In this document: positions 35,511 through 45,495 of the stretch, one piece after another
Position numbering within the stretch: position 1 is the first letter of the stretch
Layout of the letters: each line of letters starts with the position of its first letter
Assembly: GCA_012934845.2 (NCBI GenBank)
Contig: WNNJ02002381.1
Coordinates: forward strand, 279,811 to 343,810
Direction: 5' to 3'
From: Pomphorhynchus laevis
Taxonomy: Eukaryota > Acanthocephala > Palaeacanthocephala > Echinorhynchida > Pomphorhynchidae
Length of the DNA: 64,000 nt
Translations under genes and position numbers: made by a program
Notes under the pieces: model-generated
Told to the model about the DNA's origin: nothing
The model's database searches: none
What the model saw: the letters and a program-made list of their open reading frames with translations, nothing else

Positions 35511-37827
35511 TTTGACTAATAATCTAAGTTACAGAAACTTGACGCAAAATGTTTAGAACCACCTGCGTATACCCAATCCCACTGGAGGAATGTACAAGCT
35601 ATCACACGCCCACTTATATGACGGGATTGCGCTCACAATTACCATAATATATATATTCTGGTATGTTCAGTTATTTGCTAAATGAGACTATTGTGCTTGT
35701 AGAAGTTTTAAACACGTATGTTCACATTGTGGCATGAATAGCTAATTTTAGCCTTTTAAGAATTTTTTATTATAAATTATCAGATGGTATTTTAATAGAC
35801 AGAATGAAGATAAAGTAATCGCTTTATTTAATTCAAATCAATGGTGTCTTTGAAAATTTATAAATTTAAAATTTTAGAATGTTAATTTTATTCGCAGTTC
35901 GTGTTTGTGGAGTAAAATTAATTTTTATTTAAATATTAATTTTATTTAAAATTCAAATATTAATTTATATCTAAAAAGTTATTTTATTTGAAATCCAGAT
36001 ATCAATTTTTATTTGAAAATCTATTTTATATTAATTTAATAATAAATTAATTATTAATTTAATAATAATCTATTTTATATTAATTTAATTATTATTTTAA
36101 TTTTTATATAAATTTTTATTTGAAAATCTATTTTATATTAATTTAATAATAAATTAATTATTAATTTAATAATAATCTATTTTATATTAATTTAATTATT
36201 ATTTTAATTTTTATATAAATTTTTATTTGAAAATCTATTTTATATTAATTTAATAATAAATTAATTATTAATTTAATAATAATCTATTTTATATTAATTT
36301 AATTATTATTTTAATTTTTATATAAATTTTAATAAATAATTAATATATTAATTAGTAATTTTAAGTTTATAGAAATCTCTTAATATTTGAATAATTACAT
36401 CGAAAACGGGAATAGCGAAGCAATTATTCTTTTAAAAATTTCGATACAACTAGCGTATTATGATATCTATTTAGCTAAAGGCCATACAAAGATATTTTCA
36501 CCATATTAATTCGCAAATCACAAAGTCTACTTAACTCCGCTATTTTTCAATTATAAAAAGCAAAGAGTATTTACTTACCTTCTCTCTTTTGAAATGAAAA
36601 GATAAAAGTTCATTACTTCACCTTTTATACAACATCTTTCGTTTTCATTTTATTTATTTTTTTTCGCCCTGACTAATTGTTCTTGCTTTTTCTCTATAGC
36701 AGCAGTGATACGAAAATCTCTGCGGCCTTCGAGCTAGTTGCATTTCGTTTAACACCTTTTTGATTATTGCAACGTTTCTTCCTTCCAGATTGTGTCAATG
36801 CACAATTTAATCACAGCGTTCATTTGTTTTCTTTAGAATTAGAGAACTCCAGATAATTAATGAGAAATATAAAGTGTACTAATATCCAAACTTATATAAT
36901 TATATGAGATGACTATTTTCTAGATACAATAACGCTAAATATTTTAAGATAACTTTAATTATAAGCAGGGCAACACGTTTAGTGTGATGTGTTCTATTCG
37001 TTCTATAATGTTCACAAGGAGAAATGCTAAAAACAACTTTAGCCCTTTTAGGTAAATGCATTTTCATTGTAGATACAATTTTCCAAATTTGTTAAAAGGT
37101 TACAACAATAAATAACACGTTGCTCGTAAGTGTTGACTTTATGGAAATATGAATCATTTAATCATTCCAATCTTTAAAACTTTGATATCAAAATACAACT
37201 TAAAATTCTTAATGAAAAACAAGAACTTTGATTTCTCGGGAACGAAATTAGTTTTTGTATTTGAAAATAAAGATAATTTTAAACAACAAATATTGCCTTG
37301 AAATAATTCGAATTTATCATTAAATTTGAGAATTTTGTAAAATTTAAATCTCAAAAATGTAAAATAATTGGAATAAATATTTTAGTTCAACCATTAGTCG
37401 CTAAACGATTGTGATTGTGCAAATAAAATATATATTTTATATTAAATATTCCACTCAAATTTTTTTGTTGAAATGTATTGTTAAAGCTTGTAAATGAAAC
37501 TTTATTTGTCTTATTCATTGAACACATTTCTATTTACTGCAATTTGAATTTATACATAAGTACATTTACAATTGAATTTTTTAAATAATTTGAAATTAAT
37601 TTAAATAATGTAATTATATACATAGTGTAATTATATTGAATATTCAGAAATTCTAACATCTACATTTTCATTTTATATTAAGTTCAATTGTTTTTATTTT
37701 TAAAAATATTTACGAGTTATGCACATTAACGTTATTAATATCCTTAGTATCAATTATAAATTATAAATATAATTTAAATAATAAATAATATATTCATCTC
37801 AACCTGATCATTCATCAGTTACTCAAC
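35511..37827. other. AT-rich intergenic region
   Basis: Apart from the 107-bp tandem repeat no feature is recognised. A 66-codon minus ORF at 37154-37354 has only AT-driven codons. The right end should contain the promoter of the gene starting at 37828. Confidence 0.5.
36006..36330. repeat. 107-bp tandem repeat, three copies
   Basis: An almost pure A/T unit beginning tttttatttgaaaatctatt recurs at 36006, 36113 and 36220 with very few differences, so it is a recent local duplication. Confidence 0.9.
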
Positions 37828-38197
37828 ATGTGTGATGATCTTATACTACCCGACAATGTTGTTGATGTTCAAGGTGTTGAGCATGATCAACATGACGACG
37901 CACCAGCGGCAGTACAAATGATAGCGACAACAAATACCGCCAATCACTTAATTACGAATAAAAGTAGTAATATCGCATCAATTTTGAAGAGTTGCTCAAA
38001 CATGGTTCGAAGAAATAACGAATTCATTACAACCGCCACCACCGCGGCCGCGAATACATCAACCGAATCGGAAGATAATCGTCACAGCAACGCTCATGGA
38101 TCGCATGAACATGATAGCGAAGAATATCAGCGATCACAAAGAAATAACTCTAAAAAGTACAGTAATAAGCCGGAGCTTACAAAATCCTTGCCGATCG
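37828..38197 (+). CDS. Probable first coding exon of an unknown host gene
   Basis: A 136-codon ORF with balanced codon use in an otherwise AT-saturated region. It has an acidic start (MCDDLILPDNVVDVQGVEHD), a segment resembling a short amphipathic helix (NIASILKSCSNMVRRNN), a Thr/Ala run, then a Ser/His/Asn/Glu-rich disordered stretch. A good splice donor (cg|gtgaga) occurs at 38197/38198, 41 bases before the ORF's own stop, so the exon probably ends there in phase 1. The next exon was not found; an integrase fossil follows. The composition suggests a regulatory protein's disordered N-terminus, but no domain is recognised. Confidence 0.5.
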
Positions 38198-38479
38198 GTG
38201 AGAATTTAGAATCTGATCATTCATTATATTTACTCTAATTTGTAATAATTTATGTTAAAAAAAAATTATAATTATTTAATAATATATTTATTAAAAATAT
38301 ATTAGAATTCTTTCATTTCTTTTTATTCTGTCAATTAATTTATAATTGAATAGTAATTAATAATTGTGCTTTCATAATATTTTTAAAATAGTTAAATTTA
38401 TATTAAGGCTAAATTCAATAATGAATTATTAAATTTTATAATCTTTAATAAGTTTACAATAAATAACAGTTAACTTTTC

Positions 38480-38808
38480 TGCAAAGCTACAGGAACTCAG
38501 AGCATGCTACCACATCTAAAACCCCTGCTGAATTAATGATCGGACGAAGGCTCCCTACAGTGTTTAAAAATGTAAAGCCAACTATGGAAAGACGAATACA
38601 AAAACCATATGAAAGATGGTCACAGCGACGCAGTGCCTCAGCTCAAACCCGATTTTTTACAATAGGTGATCTGGTTTGGTTTTATGACAAACGTAAAAAT
38701 ATTTGTAAAGAAACTGTCATCATAAATCGAAATTGGCTAGCTTCATATGAAATTGAATGTGAAAGCGTACATCGACGTACACACGGTAATGAATTGGCGA
38801 ATCCATAA
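38480..38808 (+). mobile_element. Ty3/gypsy integrase fossil (broken fragment)
   Basis: The C-terminal end of an integrase: YRNSEHATTSKTPAELMIGR, then a basic stretch and GDLVWFYDKRK. This is the usual gypsy end-of-integrase pattern. Only this part of the element is present. No LTRs were found, so it is old and not related to the young copy at 20-24 kb. Confidence 0.75.
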
Positions 38809-38952
38809 TAAATATACAGCTTTTTCCTTTTAATAAAAGGAAAAAACTGGTAAAATTTTCAATGATTTCGTAAATATGGAAATGCGAATAAACTTGGACA
38901 TTTCTATTTCATATAATATTTATACTATAATGATGGTATCAAAATTTTCAAT

Positions 38953-39026
38953 GCCCGGCTTAGTAGTTTAATGGTTAGTACTTTGCCTTGTGGCTGCGTT
39001 GATCTTGGTTTAAATCCTGGATGACT
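38953..39026 (+). tRNA. tRNA-His-like pseudogene or SINE head
   Basis: gcccggcttagtagtttaat begins a 74-base stretch with an A-box-like tagtttaatggttagta, an anticodon-loop-like ttgtggc (GTG, His) and a good B box ggtttaaatcc. The acceptor strands do not pair and the T-stem has a mismatch, so it is not a functional tRNA gene. It could be a tRNA pseudogene or the promoter head of a tRNA-derived SINE. Confidence 0.5.
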
Positions 39027-40154
39027 TCAGTATTTAAAATTATTTTTGACATCTTAATTAAAGATAATTTTAAATATATTATCTTTTAATGCAGATATAT
39101 TTAATTTTGTGTATTTTTCACTAAATAAATGTATTGAATTGTTTAAAATAGTTCAAACAGAGGACATAAGAACTTTTTTTTAATAAATAATTATATGCAT
39201 TGCTAGTTTATTAAAACTAATTTGTTTGTTTAAATTCGTTTGTTTCAATAAAAGAATTATTGATTAATTATTCGTTTTATTTACAATAAACATATTGATC
39301 ATAGCAATCTGCAGCTAATATATACATTACGACAAATGTCGTATTTTAAGACGGATACTATTCGTTTGAGCATAAGTCATTCAAAAGCGATCTAACTATT
39401 ATATTACAAAATATAGTCAAATGTTAATACCAATGAATTCATCAACGCTTATATCTCGGCTTACAATTTATGTTTCACACCTTACCTTCACATTGCCGTT
39501 TAGTCAACACGTTTTATAATAAGCCTGAAGATCTTATCTTCAATTTACGCCTATCGAAAGTTATAAAGTTTATCTCTACATGAAGCCCTTTTTTCTTTAA
39601 GAATGAGCCAATATATTAAATCACAGGCTACCGGAAATATAATATGATATTTTTTTATTTTTTTTAAATACTTCGTATTAAATATATTTTAAACATTTGA
39701 TAAAATTAAAATCTTTTAGGTGAAATCGTAAATATCATTTTTATTTTCATATTCTTAACTATTTTAATTGAAAATAGTATTTTTGCTCTTAAAAAATCAC
39801 TTTTATAAAATATATTTGCTATAAATACATTCGTTTTATAATCACATTAATTTAAGTTATATAATCATTTAATATGAATTTTATATTAACAAATAAATAT
39901 GCATACTCTATTAACACACGAAACTCAGTTATATAAACATTTAATATGAATTTTATATTAATAGATAAATAGACTTTCTCTATAAATACACGAAACTCCG
40001 AATATATATAATGTGATACTAGTAAGCAAAATTATAGAGTTTATTGCTACATGACGTCCGTTTTCTTTAAGAATAAGCGAATATACTAAATCATTTGTTT
40101 ACTATATTTCTGTTAGGATTGAAATCGCCGTATGAGATCATTTTGAGATTCCAT
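39027..40154. other. AT-rich intergenic stretch
   Basis: No gene recognised. Two near-copies of atttaatatgaattttatat (near 39870 and 39940) form a short direct repeat. Confidence 0.5.
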
Positions 40155-40233
40155 ATATAATTTGTATTGAGATTGTAACCAGTCCAAAACCGCAAAAAAA
40201 ATATTTGAAGGTAAATTTAAGCCAAGTGTTTTA

Positions 40234-40274
40234 TTAGCAAACGCGTTTCGATTTTTCAAATCTTCAGTGCAAAC
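40234..40274 (-). ncRNA. Hammerhead-like motif, left arm
   Basis: Mirror copy of the motif in the right arm. Minus-strand reading gives CUGAAGA ... GAAAC with ACGCGU at stem III. Confidence 0.5.
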
Positions 40275-41392
40275 TTTTACAAAATTTTACACTGTCGCCA
40301 AATTGAAACTACCCGTTAAATACACGTATTGCGTTACAGAAGAATCTGATTGCGAAAAATAAGATGTGTGCGATAATTGTAGTGATACACTATTATGGTA
40401 AGTAATAACCGCTCGTGTGATTTAGGCCTTGTTGGTCGGTCATAAGTTGACCTATCCAGTAATTTTCGATGCTTTTTCGTGTAATGGGGTCATCATTCTT
40501 ATTTATTATTGTGTATGTGCATTCATGCTTAGGGTTTTCTACGATGTGTTATACCACACCATCATTCCCAATTCTTTAATTTTTAATATCGTTTCAAGGG
40601 TATCGATTTTACAAACGCTACCTTTAAAATAAATGTGCAAACATACACACAATTCTTTAAACAGACAGGATACAATCACAAAGAAATCTACCAACAATTC
40701 CAATAGGCAAGAATACTAAAGAGAGAGAATTTGCTGTTAGATAGCAACCCGAATGAAAAAACTTCAAACTCTATTGCGATAATCGAACACCACCCAGCAT
40801 TAAGATTTATAGCAAGATATATAATAAAATCCTATAAAAATATGGATGAAGATCTCAAAAAGAATAGTCAACGTCATAGGATTTATAATACATGCGGCAG
40901 AACAATAAAAAGACAACTAGTACACTCAACTTCTAGAACAGGAAGTTCTAATATCTGTGAAAACGATATACAAGGAGTATCTGAACGATGTGTTTATTCA
41001 GGATGATAAGCAATATGTAGGTGATAGTGGCAAACCGCTAAATTTAAAGATGAAGAACAGACGAAACGATATTAAAAATTAAAGAATTGAGAATGATGGT
41101 GTGGTTTTCTACGATAACACATCGTAGAAAACCCCAAGCATGAATGCACATACACAATAATAAATAAGAATGATGACCCCATTACACGAAAAATCATTAA
41201 ACATTACTCGATAGGTCAACTTATGACAGACCAACAAGGCCTAAATCACACGAGCGGTTATTACTTACCATAATAGTGTCTTACTACAATTATTGCACAC
41301 ACCTTATTTTTCGCAATCAGATTCTTCTGTAACGCAATACGTGTATTTAACGGGTAGTTTCAATTTGGCGACAGTGTAAAATTTTGTAAAAG

Positions 41393-41432
41393 TTTGCACT
41401 GAAGATTTGAAAAATCGAAACGCGTTTGCTAA
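41393..41432 (+). ncRNA. Hammerhead-like motif, right arm
   Basis: Type I order: UUUGCA-CUGAAGA-(stem II)-GAAACGCGUU-UGCUAA. Stem I pairs UUUGCA with UGCUAA (five of six pairs). Stem III is the minimal self-complementary ACGCGU, which in known animal hammerheads allows paired (dimeric) action. Stem II is poor: its helix GAUUU/AAAUC overlaps the GA of the core. This is probably a relaxed or decayed ribozyme. Confidence 0.5.
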
Positions 41433-41687
41433 TAAAACACTTGGCTTAAATTTACCTTCAAATAATTTTTTTGCGGTTTTGGACTGGTTACAATCTCAAT
41501 GCAAATTATACATATGTATATGTATGTATACATACACATATATATGTAATCTTAAGAGTTTCGTTTGAATCGGTATTGCTCGAGATTGCGAATAGCAATT
41601 CTTTCCATATGTTTGGGTAGGTGTGTGAATCGAGCATATTCTTTAGCCTACCAACTCTCGTCACTCCTAGACGGTCATGTGATAGCC

Positions 41688-41735
41688 GGCAGCCATCGTC
41701 AGTAAGATGAACTATCACACGCCGTCTCGGCTGCC
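41688..41735 (-). ncRNA. Permuted hammerhead-like core, family B unit 1
   Basis: Minus strand: GGCAGCC-GAGAC ... ACUGACGA-U-GGCUGCC. The seven-base stem II is perfect. The GAAA block carries one change (GAGA). Confidence 0.35.
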
Positions 41736-42044
41736 TCTGTGATATTGTAAAAATGCATTTCCGACATCTAGCTAAAATTGTTAGTGGCGTTAGCTCTTAA
41801 ATCTTACAATTTGCAATGCAGATCATCATTAACAACCAGAGGATCAAACTTTCGGATGCTCGACTGTAAGAAACTGAGATTGAGTGGATCAATTCTTTCT
41901 ATGTGATCTTAAGAGTTTCGTTTGAATCGGTGTTACTCGAGATTGCGAATAGCAATTCTTTTTATATGTTTGGGTAGGTGTTTGAATCGAGCATATTCTT
42001 CAGCTTACCAACTCTCTTCACTCATAGACGGTCATGTGATAGTC

Positions 42045-42092
42045 GGCAGCCATCGTCAGTAAAATGAACTATCACACGCCGTTTCGGCTGCC
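42045..42092 (-). ncRNA. Permuted hammerhead-like core, family B unit 2
   Basis: Minus strand: GGCAGCC-GAAAC ... ACUGACGA-U-GGCUGCC. Both core blocks fit CUGANGA/GAAA, and stem II is seven perfect pairs. Stems I and III, which would have to form between the two blocks, are not convincing. Confidence 0.4.
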
Positions 42093-42384
42093 TCTGTGAC
42101 ATTGTGAAAATGTATTTCCGACATCTAGCTAAAATTGTTGGTGGCTTTAGCTCTTATATTCTACAATTTGCAATACAGACCATCATTAACAACCAGATGA
42201 TCAACTTTTGGATGCTTGACTGTTAAAACCGAGATTGAGTAAATCAAATCTTTCTAGGTAATCTTAAGGTTTTCGTGTGAATCGGTATTGCTCGAGATTG
42301 CGAATAGTAATTCTTTCCATATTTTGGGTAGGTATTGCTCGTAATCTCGAGCAATACCGATTTTAACGAATCTCTTACTAAAAT

Positions 42385-43863
42385 CCAATGTTGAAGCTTC
42401 TTATAAAATGACATACATAACTGCAAGATAAAAAGCCTAATATTGTAGTAAGGAAAAGCTAATTAAACCTGATGCACTAAAAATGACACAACTTGTCGTT
42501 GGAGAAGAAGCAATTAAAAGGCTCAAAGATATTCCGTTATCAAACGATGTCATTAAATCAAGAATAGTTGAGATGAGCGAAGTCGTCCTTACACAAGTTA
42601 TATATGGAATCAAAAGTAGCCCAGAAAAAGAAATCGGTTTACAGCTGAACGAATCAACGGAAGTCACCAACATAAGTCATTTTCTTGTCTTCGTTCGTTA
42701 TGTAGGAAGTATGTCATTTCGTGATGAGTTTTTGTTTTGCACAAAGTTGGAATTAACTGGTAATGCAACTGATGTTTTCGGATTGTTAAATGATTTCTTA
42801 AAAACACATGGTATCGACTGAAATAAAATTGGTTCTTTCTGCACAGACGGAGCACCTTCAATGATATGACACAAGTAAGGTTTTGTGAGTTTAGTGAAAA
42901 ATGTTGTCTCCGATATTGTTAGCATTCACTGTGTTATTCATCGCCAGGCACTTGCTTCAAGCACGTTGCCGAACTCTTTCAAGGAAATTCTGGCCGATGT
43001 AGTTCAAGTTGTAAATTTCATTAATGGAAAGGCTCTTAATCATATAATTATGAGGAAGTATGAGCAGAACATAGCGTATTGTTATTTTACACCGAAGTAC
43101 GGTGACTTTCTCGAGGTCGTGTATTGAATAGGGCGGTAAACATGTCTAATAAAATTGCTGTGTGTTTCGGAATGTCGATCACAAAGCGTTGGTAAGTTTG
43201 AAGATGAAGAATTCTTAGTCATTATATTGTACCTGTCTGATATTTTTGGACACATAAACGATCTGAATTTGTCATTACAAAAATCAAATGCTAATCGGAT
43301 TCTCTGTTTCCAGAAAGTTCATGCCTTCATGAATAAGCTGCCTCTGTGGAGAAAACGAGTCATCCAAGGAAATATGGCAAATTTCAGATTGCTCGATTAG
43401 AAGCTTAGAAATACAGATGCTACAGATGATTTGATTAAAAACATAATGAAACATCTGTCAGAATTAGAAATTCAATTTGCACATTATTTTAGCGATAAAC
43501 CAAACTTCTCCTGGATTGAACAATCCTTTTTTTGCGAAAATCAATGAAGACGATGAATTAGCAGATGAGCTCATACATTTGTCTAACTCTCGAACCAAAA
43601 CAATATTTGAGTCCAACGAATTACACGATTTCTGGATTCGACAGATCATTGCGCATCCAAGTCTATCAAGGGTAGCGCTCCATTAAATTTTGCCCTTTCC
43701 AGCAACTTATCTTTGCGATCAGTGTTTCTCTACATTGACTCTGTTAAAAATGAAGTCGAGGAACAGGCTTGAACCCAACAATCCCATGAAACTAGTATTA
43801 TCGAAGTTGGAGCCACGGATTCAGAAATTCATGAATAGGAAACAAGAACAACCATCTTATTAA
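42385..43863 (+). pseudogene. hAT-superfamily transposase (ZBED5/SCAND3-like), decayed
   Basis: Reading across frames reconstructs the order of a hAT-type transposase of the lineage that gave animal ZBED5/FAM200/SCAND3-like proteins. Pieces in order are an N-terminal KEKLIKPDALKM (near 42460), then AIKRLKDIPLS, the conserved FCTDGAPSM (42845-42865), the His-rich IHCVIHRQALASSTLP, and NFINGKALNHII. The end is a C-terminal dimerisation tail ATYLCDQCFSTLTLLKMKSR ... LVLSKLEP, closing at a stop at 43861-43863. There are two stops near 42868-42875 and several later frame changes (about 43127, 43195, 43400, 43690), so it is dead. Terminal inverted repeats and the zinc-finger N-terminus were not found. 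Confidence 0.8.
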
Positions 43864-44138
43864 TTAAAATTAATTATATTGTAATATCTAAAATCATTTT
43901 TGTACGAAACTTTTGTTGTAAAATTATTTATTCTGTTTATCAGATTTATCCAAATTATCAATAAGTTGTTTTTACCTTTCTTGAGGACTTAATATACCTG
44001 TAATCTGTAAAATTAGTATCATTTTGTGAGAAAATGTTTGGGCTGGGTAACGATATAACTAAGCGGAGCAATGTTGAGTTACTATTCAAAAAATGTTAAG
44101 AAACGCTGCTATATACATAGAGAATTTTATGTTTCTAT

Positions 44139-44189
44139 ACTGCAAGACGGCGTACCGTTTCGGCTTTGAGAAGCCTCATCAGTTGCAAT
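44139..44189 (-). ncRNA. Type I hammerhead ribozyme, complete
   Basis: Minus-strand RNA: stem I AUUGCAA pairs with UUGCAGU (7 pairs, one G-U). The core is CUGAUGA. Stem II is GGCUU-CUCA-AAGCC (5 pairs), followed by GAAA. Stem III is ACGG-UACG-CCGU (4 pairs). The cleavage triplet is GUC at plus positions 44148-44146, so the predicted cut lies between 44146 and 44145. All invariant residues of the family are present. This is the best ribozyme in the window. Confidence 0.92.
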
Positions 44190-44317
44190 AATACAATGCA
44201 TACACATGCAAAGCATACTAAATGACCAATAAATAAATTAGGGGCTTGATTCAACCAGGACTGTCTATTACAGATATCTGCTTCTCTCTATATATAGAGA
44301 ATTTCATGCTTATACAC

Positions 44318-44364
44318 TGCAAGATTACCGTTTCGGCTTTGAAAGGCCTTATCAGTTGGAGTAA
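44318..44364 (-). ncRNA. Hammerhead ribozyme, decayed copy
   Basis: The same ribozyme in the second unit, with CUGAUAA for CUGAUGA, an extra base in stem II and loss of the 3' half of stem III with the GUC triplet. Not expected to cleave. Confidence 0.8.
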
Positions 44365-44653
44365 TACAATGTATACACATGAGAAACATACTATATATAG
44401 ATTAAAGCATAAAGAATTCACTATATGCTAATTGCATGACGTAGCTTTCGCTTTCAAGTCAATATGCAGTAAATTCTTTTCAGTGTAATAGACATCAGCG
44501 GGATCATTAATTGATTAATAAAATAAACAAGAAAAAAAGTACCGCCGCCTGGGATCTTTAGAAGATTAATAAATAAATTAGAGATGTGATTCAACCAGGA
44601 CTGTCTATTACACCTTCTGCCTCTTTATATAGAGATAATTTCATGCTCCATCA

Positions 44654-44702
44654 CTGTAAGACGGCATACCGTTTCGGCTTTGAGAAGCCTCATCAGTTGC
44701 AG
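44654..44702 (-). ncRNA. Type I hammerhead ribozyme, near-complete
   Basis: Stem I is CUGCAA/UUACAG (one C-A mismatch), the core is CUGAUGA, stem II is GGCUU-CUCA-AAGCC followed by GAAA, stem III is ACGG-UAUG-CCGU, and the triplet is GUC with the predicted cut between 44660 and 44659. Its stem III loop (UAUG) differs from the first copy's (UACG) while the helix is unchanged. Confidence 0.88.
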
Positions 44703-45002
44703 CACATACAATGAATACACATGAAAAACATACTATATATAGATTAAAGCAGAAAGAATTCACTTTATGCTAATTGCATGACGTAGCTTGCGCTTTTGAA
44801 GTTAATGCAATGCTATTAAATTATTTTTAGCCTAACAAACATCAGTGGGATTATTAAATGACCAGGATAATATGTTACAAAAGAAAAAACCACTACATGG
44901 GATTCTCAGAGTACCAATAAATAAATTATAGGTTTGATTCAACCAGGACTGTCTATTACATCTATTTTTTCTCACTACACATAGAATTTTAGGTTTATAC
45001 AC

Positions 45003-45211
45003 TGCGAGCCTGCATACCGTTTTGTGTTAGATGCTCAGGTCATTTTGCACGCTTTTGCCTTTGTATGGTACATCTGAGCTCATCAGAAGGTTGAGTACCG
45101 ACGTTTACCCTCAGAAATTATAACCCTCTGATGATCCCGGGTGTACCATGCAAAGGTAAAATCGGGCGAAATGACCTGAGTATCTAACACACAGGCATCA
45201 GGGAATATGAT
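45003..45211. repeat. Head-to-head inverted pair of a second hammerhead repeat
   Basis: The left copy (about 45003-45096, minus) and right copy (about 45122-45203, plus) share gtgttagat-ctcaggtcatt, ttttgccttt/ttttaccttt, tggtaca and catcag as reverse complements. The left copy begins inside the ribozyme of the truncated fourth retrozyme-like unit, so the pair interrupts the array. Confidence 0.75.
45124..45203 (+). ncRNA. Hammerhead ribozyme of a second type (plus strand)
   Basis: Stem I is CCCU (45124-45127) with AGGG (45200-45203). CUGAUGA is at 45128-45134. Stem II is CCCG/CGGG (45136-45139 with 45163-45166) with an inner ACC/GGU helix; its first pair is a U-C mismatch here, whereas the opposed copy has G at that site. 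GAAA is at 45168-45171. Stem III is AUG-CCUG with CAGG-CAU and one bulged A. The triplet ends AUC, with C at 45199. All core residues fit. The long stem III distinguishes it from the array's ribozyme. Confidence 0.65.
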
Positions 45212-45495
45212 TCTGCAAATTTGGAAGTTAATATTGACTTGAATGTGAATCTACATTTCTAAAGATCTGAAAGCATCCATCGAGAGATCTCCAAAGCGGT
45301 TTGACCTAGCAGGTTTACTGTAAAACTACAATTATATGTTAGCATCTCTTAAAATATCGCGTATAAAGGTATTCGTAGAAAAATGGAAAATTTCATATAA
45401 CTAGGAAATTATAGTGGCTGGATGAATTGTGAGCATGCTGAGCGTGTGGGAATGATACGACGCGAGTTAGAAACCTGTAAGAAATAAAATAATTT

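Larger units (their letters stand above)
40155..41510. mobile_element. 1.36-kb element with 445-bp inverted repeats and hammerhead-like ends
   Basis: Arms at about 40155-40595 and 41063-41510 are highly similar reverse complements (for example gattgtaaccagtccaaaac and taaatacacgtattgcgtta in both). The spacer of 467 bp has one ORF (about 40731-41006; readable pieces ALRFIARYIIKSYKN and YNTCGRTIKRQL) that I cannot place. Each arm has cactgaagatttgaaaaatc followed by gaaacgcg, a hammerhead-like motif typical of Penelope-type and retrozyme elements. Long inverted repeats with hammerheads resemble Penelope pseudo-LTRs in opposite orientation. A foldback DNA element is the alternative. Confidence 0.7.
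41549..42335. repeat. Tandem repeat family B, 356-bp unit, about 2.2 copies
   Basis: Units start at 41549, 41906 and 42261 with atcttaag-gtttcgt-tgaatcggt. The third is truncated and ends in a foldback of attgctcgagattgcgaat-like sequence. Each full unit contains, on the minus strand, a GAAAC block and a CUGACGA block enclosed by GGCAGCC/GGCUGCC. The unit is related to the inverted pair at 1.5-1.85 kb. No ORF. The tandem structure fits rolling or circular-RNA-derived insertions, as in retrozymes, or simple satellite-type duplication. Confidence 0.85.
44085..45020 (-). mobile_element. Retrozyme-like tandem array (monomer about 345 bp) with hammerheads
   Basis: Three copies of a unit plus the start of a fourth, anchored by ttcaaccaggactgtctatt at about 44250, 44590 and 44938 and by the ribozyme at 44158, 44331, 44671 and 45018. 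Spacings of 340 and 347 bp give the full monomer; the first interval is 173 bp because about 170 bp of the unit is missing there. The unit has no ORF. Each copy carries a type I hammerhead on the minus strand. Non-coding, hammerhead-bearing tandem repeats of this length are the definition of metazoan retrozymes, known to produce small circular RNAs and thought to be copied by other retroelements' enzymes. The assignment is by architecture only. Confidence 0.8.
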
